From Pseudomonas gessardii (GTDB lineage Bacteria; Pseudomonadota; Gammaproteobacteria; Pseudomonadales; Pseudomonadaceae): a stretch of DNA of 40,760 bases. The stretch spans positions 1 through 40,760 of the forward strand of contig NZ_MNPU01000053.1 in assembly GCF_001983165.1 (NCBI RefSeq), given 5' to 3'. How positions within the stretch are numbered: the stretch's first letter is position 1; every line of letters begins with the position of its first letter. The notes below the pieces were generated by a model that was given only the letters and a program-made list of their open reading frames with translations, was not told the origin of the DNA and made no database searches. A program made the translations under genes and the position numbers. This document shows positions 25,928 through 34,251 of this stretch, piece by piece.

Positions 25928-26926
25928 ATGAAACGCCCCCGGTTTTTACCTGATAACTTCACCCTGATCCTGATTGCCACGGTGGTTCTCGCCTCCTTGT
26001 TGCCGGTCAGCGGCCAGGCCGCCGTGGCGTTTGGCTGGGTGACTAACCTGGCCATCGCGCTGCTGTTTTTCCTGCATGGCGCCAAGCTGTCGCGCCAGGC
26101 CATCGTCGCCGGTGCCGGGCACTGGCGTTTGCATCTGCTGGTGTTCAGCCTGACCTTCGTGCTGTTCCCGCTGCTGGGCCTGGCGCTCAAGCCGCTGTTG
26201 TCGCCGATGATCGGCAAAGACCTGTACATGGGCATGCTCTACTTATGTGCGTTGCCGGCCACGGTGCAGTCGGCGATTGCCTTTACTTCCCTGGCGCGGG
26301 GCAATATCCCGGCGGCGATTTGCAGCGCGGCGGCGTCCAGCCTGTTCGGTATCTTCCTTACGCCGTTGCTGGTGGCCTTGTTGCTCAATGTGCATGGCGA
26401 CGGCGGCTCCACGGTGGATGCGATTCTCAAGATCAGCGTGCAATTGCTGCTGCCGTTTATTGCCGGGCAGATCGCCCGACGCTGGATCGGTGCGTGGGTG
26501 GGGCGCAATAAAAACTGGCTGAAATTCGTCGATCAGGGTTCGATCCTGCTGGTGGTCTACGGCGCCTTCAGCGAGGCGGTCAACGAAGGCATCTGGCACC
26601 AGATCCCCCTGTGGGAGCTGGGCGGCCTGGTGGTGGCCTGCTGCATCCTGCTGGCGCTGGTGCTGATGGCTTCCGCGCTCTTGGGCAAGGCGTTCGGTTT
26701 TAACCAGGAAGACCGCATCACCATCCTGTTCTGCGGCTCGAAAAAAAGCCTGGCCACCGGGGTGCCAATGGCCCAGGTGTTGTTTGCCGGCAGCACCATG
26801 GGCGTGCTGATCCTGCCGCTGATGCTGTTCCATCAGATCCAGTTGATGGTCTGCGCGGTACTGGCCCAGCGCTATGCCAAGCGCCCGGAGTCGATTCCCG
26901 AGATCATGGCGCAAGTCGATCCCTGA
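25928..26926 (+). CDS. Bile acid:sodium symporter (BASS) family transporter, YfeH-like
   Basis: 332 residues, ATG at 25928 with GGAAGA upstream. About ten membrane segments; family landmarks are NLAIALLFFLHGAKLSRQAI, the cross-over region LYLCALPATVQSAIAFTSLA and the second repeat's FCGSKKSLATGVPMAQVLF. This is the SBF-like group (PF13593), related to YfeH and ACR3-like carriers; actual substrates are unknown, organic anions being likely. It is divergent from the AraC regulator. Confidence 0.9.
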   Translation: MKRPRFLPDNFTLILIATVVLASLLPVSGQAAVAFGWVTNLAIALLFFLHGAKLSRQAIVAGAGHWRLHLLVFSLTFVLFPLLGLALKPLLSPMIGKDLYMGMLYLCALPATVQSAIAFTSLARGNIPAAICSAAASSLFGIFLTPLLVALLLNVHGDGGSTVDAILKISVQLLLPFIAGQIARRWIGAWVGRNKNWLKFVDQGSILLVVYGAFSEAVNEGIWHQIPLWELGGLVVACCILLALVLMASALLGKAFGFNQEDRITILFCGSKKSLATGVPMAQVLFAGSTMGVLILPLMLFHQIQLMVCAVLAQRYAKRPESIPEIMAQVDP

Positions 26927-27013
26927 GCCATCGTGTTACTATTTTTCGGCGCCGCTCAAGGGCAGGCATCGGGCCGTCAGGATCGGCGCGCAACTGAGTA
27001 AAACGACCTGTCG

Positions 27014-28198
27014 ATGAGTACTTCCACCACCACACCTCAAGCCAACTGGCAGCCGGTCATCGCCCTTGCGCTGGCGGCCTTTGTGTTCAACACCACTGAG
27101 TTCGTCCCGGTCGGCCTGCTCAGTGCCATCGGCGCCAGCTTCGACATGCCGATCGCCCGGGTCGGCCTGATGCTCACCATCTATGCCTGGGTGGTGTCAT
27201 TGACGTCGCTGCCGGTGATGTTGCTGACCCGCAACGTCGAGCGGCGCAAGTTGCTGATTGTGCTGTTCGGCATGTTTATCGCCAGCCATATCCTCTCCAG
27301 CGTGGCCAACAGTTTTGGCTTGTTGATGGTCAGTCGCATCGGCATTGCCTTGTCCCATGCGCTGTTCTGGTCGATCACCGCCTCCCTGGCGGTACGCCTG
27401 GCGCCGCCGGGCAAGCAGGTGCAGGCGCTGGGCTTGCTGGCCACGGGCACCTCACTGGCGATGGTCCTGGGCATTCCTTTGGGCCGTCTGCTGGGCGAGG
27501 CCATGGGCTGGCGCACCACCTTTATTGTGATCGCCGGGTTTGCCGCTGTGCTGGTGTTCTGGCTGGCGCGCACCTTGCCGCTGTTGCCGAGCCAGAACTC
27601 CGGCTCGCTGCGCAGCCTGCCGATGCTGTTCAAGCGCCCGGCGCTGGTGGCGCTGTACGTGTTGACGGCCATGGTGGTCACGGCCCAGTTCACCGCCTAT
27701 AGCTATATCGAACCCTTCGTCGAACGCGTCGCGGGCCTGGGGGGCAATGCGGTGACCCTGGTGCTGCTGGTGTTTGGCGGGGCGGGGATCATGGGGTCGT
27801 TACTGTTCAGCTTGCTGCACCGTTTCAACCCTTACCGCTTTTTGCTGGTGGCCGTGTCGGTGCTGGCGCTGTGCCTGGGGCTGTTGTTGCCGTTGAGTGG
27901 TGACGTTTCGTACCTGGTGGTGCTGAGCGTGTTCTGGGGCATGGCGATCATGGCTTTTGGCTTGGCGCTGCAGTCCAAGGTCCTGGTGCTGGCACCGGAC
28001 GCGACCGATGTGGCGATGGCGATGTTTTCCGGGATCTACAACATCGGCATCGGCGGCGGCGCGCTGCTGGGCAGTTGGGTCGGCGGGCATTTCGGCTTTG
28101 CCTGGATTGGCGCGGCGGGGGGCTTGCTGGCGGTGGCGGCGCTGGGGTTGTACTGCCTGTCGATTTATCGGTTTGGGCAGGGTGGACCACGCGAATAA
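27014..28198 (+). CDS. sotB: MFS sugar/drug efflux transporter (SotB family)
   Basis: 394 residues, ATG at 27014. Twelve membrane helices; DHA1-type features are FVFNTTEFVPVGLLSAIGAS, YAWVVSLTSLPVMLLTRNVE and SRIGIALSHALFWSITASLA with GTSLAMVLGIPLGRLLG. Strong resemblance to SotB/YdeA, an exporter of arabinose and IPTG in E. coli. It is 87 bases after the BASS gene and could be in the same transcription unit; the ribosome site is weak. The substrate in Pseudomonas is unknown. Confidence 0.87.
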   Translation: MSTSTTTPQANWQPVIALALAAFVFNTTEFVPVGLLSAIGASFDMPIARVGLMLTIYAWVVSLTSLPVMLLTRNVERRKLLIVLFGMFIASHILSSVANSFGLLMVSRIGIALSHALFWSITASLAVRLAPPGKQVQALGLLATGTSLAMVLGIPLGRLLGEAMGWRTTFIVIAGFAAVLVFWLARTLPLLPSQNSGSLRSLPMLFKRPALVALYVLTAMVVTAQFTAYSYIEPFVERVAGLGGNAVTLVLLVFGGAGIMGSLLFSLLHRFNPYRFLLVAVSVLALCLGLLLPLSGDVSYLVVLSVFWGMAIMAFGLALQSKVLVLAPDATDVAMAMFSGIYNIGIGGGALLGSWVGGHFGFAWIGAAGGLLAVAALGLYCLSIYRFGQGGPRE

Positions 28199-28231
28199 GG
28201 TGAGCGGCGTTCGCAGCAGCCAGCTCGCCAG

Positions 28232-28257
28232 CGATGGCGTCCACAGGAGCGCCATCG
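28232..28257. terminator. Hairpin between convergent sotB and TonB-receptor genes
   Basis: CGATGGCG at 28232-28239 pairs with CGCCATCG at 28250-28257 around a 10-base loop. It lies between two convergent stops and may end both transcripts; there is little T tract. Confidence 0.4.
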
Positions 28258-28270
28258 TTGTGTCAGCCCA

Positions 28271-30715
28271 TCAGAACTGCGGCGTGTACTTCACACTGAA
28301 CATCACATTGCGCGGATCGCCGTAGAAGTTGTTGCCATTCAACTGGTTGTACCCTGAGGCGTAGTAGGTCTTGTCGAACAGGTTGTTGGCATTGACCGCC
28401 AAGCCCACCTCCGGCGTCATCTGATACGCCAGCCGCGCGTTCCAGACCGTGTAGCCCGCCACGTCATAGTTGTACTCATACCCCAGGGTATGGCTCTGGG
28501 TGGTAAAGCCCAACCCGGCGCTGACCTTGCTCCAGTCGCCACTGAACTGGTAGTCGCCCCACACCCGCAACATATGCTTGGGCGTCCACTGGCTGAATAC
28601 CTTGCCCTTGTTATCCCGGTCCTCAAGGTACTTGGTGGTGTTGTAGGTATAGCCGGCAAACAGTTGCAGGCCGCTCAACACTTCACCGCTGATTTCAGCT
28701 TCCAGGCCCTGGCTGCGGACTTTGCCTGAGCCTGTGGCGCAGTACGTGCCGCCGCAGATTTCACCCAGGGAGTAGTCGGTGATCGCACGGTTTTCCTGGT
28801 CGTAGCGGAACAGCGCCAGGGAGGTATTGACCCGCCCGTCCAGCAGTTCGCCCTTGAGCCCGACTTCGTAGTTGCTGCCAATCACCGGCTTGACCACCGC
28901 ACCGCTGAGGTTGCGCTGGGTCTGTGGCTCGAACACGTCGGTGTAGCTGGCGTACACCGCCCACTCGCGGCTCAGGTCGTAGACGATCCCGGCGTAGGGC
29001 GTGACTTCGCCGGTTTCGTTGGTGGTGCTGGGGTCGTTGACGGTGGTGGCGTGGGTTACCGCCGCGATGCCCGAGGAGGTATAGCTGTAGTCATACCAAC
29101 TGACACGGGCGCCGAGTACCAGGGTCAACGGGTCGATGGGCTTGACGCGCCAACTGCCATACAGGCCTTTTTGGCGGATGTCGTATTTGCTCGGTGTTGC
29201 ACTGCCGCCGGGGGTGTTCATCAGACCCTCGTAGCTGATTTCGGGGCGGTTGTTGTCGATGTCGAAGATGTTGTCGGTGCTTTTATTGAAGGTCCGGGCA
29301 ATGATGTCGTTGGACGTGTATTTGGAATAGTTGCCGCCCAGCGTAATTTCCTGGGCCATGGACAGTGCTTCGAAACGCCCGGTGAGGTGGGTGTCCAGGC
29401 CGATCTTGGTGCCGTCGAAATCGGTGTACCAATCGGCATAGGTCAACCCGGTGCCGTCGGCGTTGATGCCGTTGCCGGTACTCTGCACGCGCTGGTGGGT
29501 GGAGGTGTTTTCTTCGCTCATGCGCACCGCGCCGACCTTGAACTTCCAGTCGTCGTTGAAGCGATGCTCCAGGTCGGCATACAGGGTGGTGACGTCGATC
29601 TGCGAGTGGTTCCAGCGCGAGCCGCTGAAGGTGGAGCGTGACAGGTCAATCGACTTGCCCGTGCTGTAGCGCGGCAGGCCCCGCAGCATCGGCCGGGATT
29701 CGGCATTGGTGCGGCTGACGGCCAGGCCCAGGGTGGTGTCTTCCTGCAGGTCGAAGTCCAGGGCGCCGTACAGCGAGTGGGTCTTGCTCCATTCGTAGTC
29801 GATGAACGAATCGCTCTGGTCTTCGTCGGCCACCATCCGCCCACGGATCGTGCCGCTCTGGTTCAGCGGGCCGCCGGCGTCCAGTTGCAGGCCGTAGTGG
29901 TCCCAACTGCCGGCCTTGGCGGTAAGGGCCACGGTGGGCGCCGTCTGCCCGCGCTTGCGCACCAGGTTGATTGCGCCACCGGGGCTGCCGGTGCCCTGCA
30001 GCAGGCCGGAGGCGCCGCGCAGTACTTCCAGGCGGTCGAAGAAAATCATGTCCTGGGTCGCCCAGTTGCCCAGGGCGTAGGTATTGCGCGGGATCGGCAC
30101 GCCGTCGTACTGCCAGTCGTCGATCTGGAAGCCGCGGGAGGTGATGATCATGCCTTTGCCCACACCTTGCACGCCCACCAGGCCGGTGGTGTGGTTGACG
30201 GCGTCCTTGAGGTCGACCAGGTCCTGGTCATCCATTTGCTTGCGGGTCATCACCGTGATCGACTGGGGGATTTCCTTGAGGGTGTGGGTGCCCTTGCCGA
30301 TTGTCACCGCGCGTGCGGCGTAGGAACCGCTGCCTTCGGTGGTGGTGGGGTCGATGCTGTGCTCGACAATCGAGGTCACGCCCAATTGCAGCGCGCTGCC
30401 CGTGTCGGTGGCAGGCTCGACGCTGAAATTACCTTGCTCGGTGATGCGCAACTGCAAGCCGCTGCCCGACAACGCACGGTCCATGGCCTGTTCGGCCGGC
30501 ATCTGGCCAATCACGGCATTGGCCTGCTTGCCCTGCACCAGCACCGGGTCCAGGGACACAATGCGCCCGCTCTGGCTGGCAATGGCGTTCAGCGTTTGCG
30601 CCAGCGGGCCGGCCGGCAGGTTGAAAGACAGGCTTTGCGCCTGCACCAGGGCAGGGCTCGCCAGGGTTGCCAGGGCAACGGCGACAGAAAGGGCGTGGGG
30701 CCAAGGGTTGAGCAC
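28271..30715 (-). CDS. TonB-dependent siderophore receptor with N-terminal signalling (STN) domain
   Basis: About 814 residues from a GTG at 30715, chosen because AGGAG is 6-7 bases upstream and a signal peptide (MLNPWPHALSVAVALATLAS to VQA) follows at once. STN signalling domain ~27-105 (LSFNLPAGPLAQTLNAIASQ), plug ~135-260 (LKEIPQSITVMTRKQMDDQD, IITSRGFQIDDWQYDGVPIP), then a 22-strand barrel ending YTPQF. The STN domain marks a cell-surface signalling receptor of the FpvA/FecA type that contacts the FecR-like protein encoded just upstream. The ligand is probably a ferric siderophore; the sequence does not tell which. The region 30716-30815 has its own promoter signals. Confidence 0.92.
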   Translation of the reverse strand: MLNPWPHALSVAVALATLASPALVQAQSLSFNLPAGPLAQTLNAIASQSGRIVSLDPVLVQGKQANAVIGQMPAEQAMDRALSGSGLQLRITEQGNFSVEPATDTGSALQLGVTSIVEHSIDPTTTEGSGSYAARAVTIGKGTHTLKEIPQSITVMTRKQMDDQDLVDLKDAVNHTTGLVGVQGVGKGMIITSRGFQIDDWQYDGVPIPRNTYALGNWATQDMIFFDRLEVLRGASGLLQGTGSPGGAINLVRKRGQTAPTVALTAKAGSWDHYGLQLDAGGPLNQSGTIRGRMVADEDQSDSFIDYEWSKTHSLYGALDFDLQEDTTLGLAVSRTNAESRPMLRGLPRYSTGKSIDLSRSTFSGSRWNHSQIDVTTLYADLEHRFNDDWKFKVGAVRMSEENTSTHQRVQSTGNGINADGTGLTYADWYTDFDGTKIGLDTHLTGRFEALSMAQEITLGGNYSKYTSNDIIARTFNKSTDNIFDIDNNRPEISYEGLMNTPGGSATPSKYDIRQKGLYGSWRVKPIDPLTLVLGARVSWYDYSYTSSGIAAVTHATTVNDPSTTNETGEVTPYAGIVYDLSREWAVYASYTDVFEPQTQRNLSGAVVKPVIGSNYEVGLKGELLDGRVNTSLALFRYDQENRAITDYSLGEICGGTYCATGSGKVRSQGLEAEISGEVLSGLQLFAGYTYNTTKYLEDRDNKGKVFSQWTPKHMLRVWGDYQFSGDWSKVSAGLGFTTQSHTLGYEYNYDVAGYTVWNARLAYQMTPEVGLAVNANNLFDKTYYASGYNQLNGNNFYGDPRNVMFSVKYTPQF

Positions 30716-30778
30716 AGCATTCTCCTGAAGGTGTGGACGTGTCAGGAGATAGGTGGGACGAAAAATGAAAACCGGACA

Positions 30779-30795
30779 CAAATAAGAGTTATTTG
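30779..30795. promoter_or_regulatory. Perfect inverted repeat upstream of the receptor gene
   Basis: CAAATAA, GAG, TTATTTG: two perfect 7-base arms around 3 bases, in the AT-rich gap between the FecR and receptor genes. Possible operator or part of an ECF-sigma or Fur-regulated promoter. It does not fit the Fur consensus well. Confidence 0.4.
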
Positions 30796-30815
30796 CATAA
30801 AAAATGTTGCCCGGG

Positions 30816-31775
30816 TTATTTGGCGCGAATCAGGGTCAGCCACGGGCTGTAGTGATCGACCCGGATCGGCAGGGTTTCGGCCAGGGCGCCGAAGGCGCGG
30901 TGCGGGTCGTTGAGGGGGAACACCCCCTGCACGCGCAAGTCGCGCACCTGAGGATCGACGCGCACAAAACCACGGCTGTACGGGCGCAGGGCGTTGACCA
31001 CCTGTTCCAGGGAGTCGTCCAGCACACTCAGGTGCCCGGCGAGCCAGTCGGCCCGGAAGCCCTGGTTGCCGGCCAGCGGCTCGATGCGATCGGCCTGCAG
31101 CATTACGGCTTGGCCCTCCAGCACGGTGCGCTGCACGCCGTTGCGCAGGGTCGCCTGCACCGAGTGTTCCAGCACCACCAGCCGTGTAGCCTGCGGTTCC
31201 TGGCTCACCAGGAAGCGCGTGCCGAGGGCCTGGATGCTGCCCTGGGCAGTGCGCACGCGCAGCGGCCGTTGCGCGTCGGCCGCCACCTGAATCACCAGTT
31301 CGCCGTGGCGCAGGATGATCAGGCGCTGGTGTGGGTCGAATTGCACATCCACCGCGCTCTGCGCATTCAGGCTCAGGCGGCTGCCATCGGCCAGGGTGAA
31401 TGTCTGGCGCTGGCCGCGCGCGGTGTGCAGGTCGGCCAACAGGTTGTCGCCCAGCGGGCTGCGCGCCGCCAGCCATAGGCCGCCGCCCAGCAGTCCCAGG
31501 CCGCCGATGGCGCGCAGCACGTCACGCCGCGAACCATGGGGCTGCAACAGCACTTGCCGCGCTTCACCGGGCAGGCGTTTTTCGAGGGTGCGCAGGGTGT
31601 TCCACGAGCCGCCCAGGCGCTCCTGCAAACGGGCCCAGGCCTGGGCGTGAGCCGGGTCCAGGGCCAGCCAGGCATTGAAGCGCTCCTGCATCCGCGCATC
31701 CGGTTTGCCGGCGCGCAGGCGCACCATCCAGTCGATGGCCTGCTCGCTGACCGGGTCCAGGCGCGCCTTGCTCAC
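30816..31775 (-). CDS. FecR-family anti-sigma / sigma regulator
   Basis: About 319 residues from a GTG at 31775 that overlaps the sigma-factor stop (GTGA). N-terminal anti-sigma domain (DUF4880 type) ~5-50 (SEQAIDWMVRLRAGKPDARM, FNAWLALDPAHAQAWARL), a membrane helix at ~85-105 (AIGGLGLLGGGLWLAA), then the periplasmic FecR domain (~115-215: RQTFTLADGSRLSLNAQSAV) and a C-terminal STN-like segment that contacts the receptor. It holds or activates the ECF sigma factor according to receptor occupancy. Confidence 0.93.
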   Translation of the reverse strand: MSKARLDPVSEQAIDWMVRLRAGKPDARMQERFNAWLALDPAHAQAWARLQERLGGSWNTLRTLEKRLPGEARQVLLQPHGSRRDVLRAIGGLGLLGGGLWLAARSPLGDNLLADLHTARGQRQTFTLADGSRLSLNAQSAVDVQFDPHQRLIILRHGELVIQVAADAQRPLRVRTAQGSIQALGTRFLVSQEPQATRLVVLEHSVQATLRNGVQRTVLEGQAVMLQADRIEPLAGNQGFRADWLAGHLSVLDDSLEQVVNALRPYSRGFVRVDPQVRDLRVQGVFPLNDPHRAFGALAETLPIRVDHYSPWLTLIRAK

Positions 31776-32278
31776 GGGGCCAGCTCGGCCAGGTAGCACT
31801 GGCGCAGGGCCTGTTTCATGTAGCGGCTGACGGTGCGCTCGGACAACTGCAACTTGCGCGCAATCGCCACGTAACTCATGCCGTCCAGCTGGCTATAAAG
31901 GAACGTGGCCTTGACGATCAGCGGCAAGCCGTCGAGGGCACGGTCAATCGCCACCAGGGCCTGGATCAGTTGCAATTGGTCTTCGGGGGAGGGCGCCAAG
32001 GCTTCGGGGGCAGCGGCCAGGCGTTCCAGGTAGGCGGTTTCCAGACGGCTACGGCGGTAACGATCAAAAATCAGCCGGCGTGCAATGGTCGAGAGATAGG
32101 CCCGGGGTTGCTCGATGCTGTCGGGGTCGACCCGGGCGGCGAGCATCTGGCAGAAGGTATCGGCGGCGGTGTCTTCGGCATCGGCATGGTTACGCACGCG
32201 ATGCTGGATATGTTGCAGCAGCCAACGGTGATGGTCGTTGAAAAAGAAGCCCAGCTTGCGGATTGGAGGTGACTGCAC
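31772..32278 (-). CDS. ECF sigma factor, FecI type
   Basis: 168 residues from a GTG at 32278. Sigma-70 region 2 at ~12-75 (HHRWLLQHIQHRVRNHADAE, DTAADTFCQMLAAR, YLSTIARRLIFDRYRRSR) and region 4 at ~110-160 (ALDGLPLIVKATFLYSQLDG, MSYVAIARKLQLSERTVSRY). It should transcribe the receptor gene (and perhaps itself) when its ligand is sensed. A Fur-box-like palindrome lies 23 bases upstream, so iron limitation probably controls it. Confidence 0.93.
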   Translation of the reverse strand: MQSPPIRKLGFFFNDHHRWLLQHIQHRVRNHADAEDTAADTFCQMLAARVDPDSIEQPRAYLSTIARRLIFDRYRRSRLETAYLERLAAAPEALAPSPEDQLQLIQALVAIDRALDGLPLIVKATFLYSQLDGMSYVAIARKLQLSERTVSRYMKQALRQCYLAELAP

Positions 32279-32300
32279 GGGTCGACTTTCTCAGGGTGGT

Positions 32301-32319
32301 ATTGTGAATCGTTCTCAAT
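32301..32319 (-). promoter_or_regulatory. Fur-box-like operator
   Basis: ATTGTGAATCGTTCTCAAT; read on the minus strand it is ATTGAGAACGATTCACAAT, a 19-base near-palindrome (one mismatch between arms) resembling the GATAATGATAATCATTATC consensus. It is placed right at the expected promoter of the sigma-factor gene. Confidence 0.75.
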
Positions 32320-32359
32320 ACTACCTTTTGTGCGAGGGGGGGTGCAACAACCGGTAGTT

Positions 32360-32381
32360 GTAGGAGCGAGCTCGCTCCTAC
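32360..32381. terminator. 22-base perfect palindrome
   Basis: GTAGGAGCGAG followed by its exact complement CTCGCTCCTAC. It lies between the DUF6124 stop (32401) and the sigma promoter region, so it may terminate the DUF6124 transcript or be a single REP-type palindrome; no T run follows. Confidence 0.5.
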
Positions 32382-32400
32382 ATAAAACGGCATTCCAGCT

Positions 32401-32751
32401 CTACAGGGCCGGTTGTGCGCAGCCATCCAGCGCCTGGTCGACCATTAGCTGCACGCCTTCGAGCATCCGGCAAAGGCCCAGCGCCACGCTGCGGTGCGTA
32501 CCGTCGACTTCAAAGGCCAGGTGCGTGGCGATCACGTTGATCGACGCCAGGTCTTGCGAGGCATTGATCAGCAGGGTTTCGGCGTCCAGGTCGGTGCGCA
32601 CGGTAAATAATGCTGCTGACGCCGGGTCGCTGGGTTGAGCGGTTGGGGTGGGGGGCTCGGGGTGCAGATAGTGGTTGATCGCACGATCCGCCGCATCGCG
32701 CAGAAGACTGGCATCGTAGCTGGGTGGGGGGTTGGGGCTGTGTTTGATCAT
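32401..32751 (-). CDS. DUF6124-family small protein
   Basis: 116 residues from the ATG at 32751 with AGGAG 7 bases upstream (the frame extends further up but into the structured leader). Pattern: MIKHSPNPPP opening, a short helical tract LLRDAADRAINHYLHP, a proline-rich linker, then a conserved helix region ASAALFTVRTDLDAETLLIN, ASQDLASINVIATHLAFEVD and RSVALGLCRMLEGVQLMVDQ. The family is found in pseudomonads, often in several copies; function is unknown. No signal or membrane segment. The remarkable part is the leader (32752-32880). Confidence 0.85.
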   Translation of the reverse strand: MIKHSPNPPPSYDASLLRDAADRAINHYLHPEPPTPTAQPSDPASAALFTVRTDLDAETLLINASQDLASINVIATHLAFEVDGTHRSVALGLCRMLEGVQLMVDQALDGCAQPAL

Positions 32752-32880
32752 GGTGAAGCTCCTGGTAGGTGGAGCTGCCACCGTTCGCGGTCAAACGAGT
32801 AGGGTGGCAGCTGTACGCGGGTTGACCGACCGGAAACCAGTGATTCCGGCATACCCGAAGGTATCCCGCGCACAGCTGCC
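32752..32880 (-). ncRNA. Candidate structured 5' leader / cis-regulatory RNA of the DUF6124 gene
   Basis: Read as minus-strand RNA: a closing stem P1 of 16 pairs (32865-32880 with 32806-32821, one G-U), enclosing a hairpin with a canonical C(UUCG)G loop (32851-32864) and a CCGGAA/TTCCGG hairpin (32830-32849). CGGTCAA inside P1 (32822-32828) can pair with TTGACCG (32788-32794), which would be a pseudoknot. The 3' arm of P1 (GCTGCC, extended by ACC; 32803-32811) is also perfectly complementary to 32774-32782, an alternative to P1. Finally AGCTCC/GGAGCT (32771-32776 with 32757-32762) encloses the ribosome site 8 bases apart. These overlapping options look like a switch controlling translation. 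Function is inferred; I cannot assign an Rfam family. Confidence 0.6.
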
Positions 32881-33093
32881 GCGACACGATACATCAGACA
32901 TAAGAAAAACGCCTGAAATAGGTCTGGGGTGCTGTAGCGTACTGGTTTGGTCGGACGGTCAAATCCGGCCGCTGATTTGGCAGCGGCAACGGGAAGGTTA
33001 GTCAGCACCTTTCCGAGGGACAACCTGAAACGGATGTAGGAAGCATCTGGTGCGCCAGCGTTAAGGTGCGCAGATCCCACAAACACCAATAAA

Positions 33094-34251
33094 CCCTGTG
33101 GGAGTTGTCGAGCTTTAGCGAGGCTACGATAGCGGTGGGTCAGCCAGCATCAATGCCAGCAGTACCGCCGCCATCGCAGCCTCGCTGGAGCTCGACAGCT
33201 CCCACATTGATTTGGGCCAGATGGCATTGCGTGTTCGCTGTAGGACGCCAGCATTAAGGTGCGCAGATCCCGCAAACACCGACAAACCCTGTGGGAGTTG
33301 TCGAGCTTTAGCGAGGCTACGATAGCGGTGGGTCAGCCAACATCAATGCCAGCAATACTGCCGCCATCGCCGCCTCGCTGGGGCTCGACAGCTCCCACAT
33401 TAATTTGGGCCAGATGGCATTGCGTGTTCGCTTTAGGACGCCCGCGTTAAGGTGCGCACATCCCACAAACACCGATAAACCCTGTGGGAGTTGTCGAGCT
33501 TTAGCGAGGCTACGATAGCGGTGGGTCAGCCAATATCAATGCCAGCAGTACCGCCGCCATCGCAGCCTCGCTGGGGCTCGACAGCTCCCACATTAATTTG
33601 GGTCAGCTGGCATTGCGTGTTCGCTGTAGGACGCCCGCGTTAAGGTGCGCAGATCCCACAAACACCAATAAACCCTGTGGGAGTTGTCGAGCTTTAGCGA
33701 GGCTACGATAGCGGTGGGTCAGCCAATATCAATGCCAGCAATACTGCCGCCATCGCAGCCTCGCTGGGGCTCGACAGCTCCCACATTGTTTTGGGGCAGC
33801 GTTAATAGCGTGCTCGCTCCAGAGCCCCAGCGTTCAAAGACGCAGATCTCGCAAACACCGATAAACCCTGTGGGAGTTGTCGAGCTTTAGCGAGGCTACG
33901 ATAGCGGTGGGTCAGCCAGCATCAATGCCAGCAGTACTGCCGCCATCGCAGCCTCGCTGGGGCTCGACAGCTCCCACATTGTTTTGGGGCAGCGTTAATA
34001 GCGTGCTCGCTCCAGAGCTCCAGCGTTCAAAGACGCAGATCTCGCAAACACCGATAAACCCTGTGGGAGTTGTCGAGCTTTAGCGAGGCTACGATAGCGG
34101 TGGGTCAGCCAGCATCAATGCCAGCAATACTGCCGCCATCGCAGCCTCGCTGGGGCTCGACAGCTCCCACATTAATTTGGGCCAGCTGGCATGACGAGTT
34201 CGCTGTAGGACGCCCACGTGAATGTGCGCAGATCCTGCAAACACCGATAAA
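33094..34251. repeat. Six tandem 193 bp repeats with an internal long inverted repeat
   Basis: CCCTGTGGGAGTTGTCGAGC starts at 33094, 33287, 33480, 33673, 33866 and 34059, and a diverged seventh start is at 34252: every interval is exactly 193 bases. Each unit has an imperfect palindrome of about 110 bases (TGTGGGAG...GAGGCT...AGCCTCGCTGG...CTCCCACA, REPIN-like) and a linker. Linkers come in two types: type A (CATTGCGTGTTCGCTGTAGG) after units 1-3 and, modified, 6; type B (CAGCGTTAATAGCGTGCTCG) after units 4-5. Short frames beginning in it at 33259, 33684, 33877 and 34070 are by-products of the repeat. Confidence 0.95.

Noticed and set aside
30779..30795. Fur box for the receptor gene
   Set aside because: The spacing and bases (CAAATAA-GAG-TTATTTG) fit the Fur consensus poorly; kept only as an unassigned palindrome.
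29777..30913. Long plus-strand frame opposite the TonB-dependent receptor
   Set aside because: Composition typical of an antisense shadow, and it conflicts with a strongly supported receptor gene.
33094..34251. CRISPR array
   Set aside because: Units are 193 bases with a large palindrome and conserved linkers, not short repeats with unique spacers; no cas genes.
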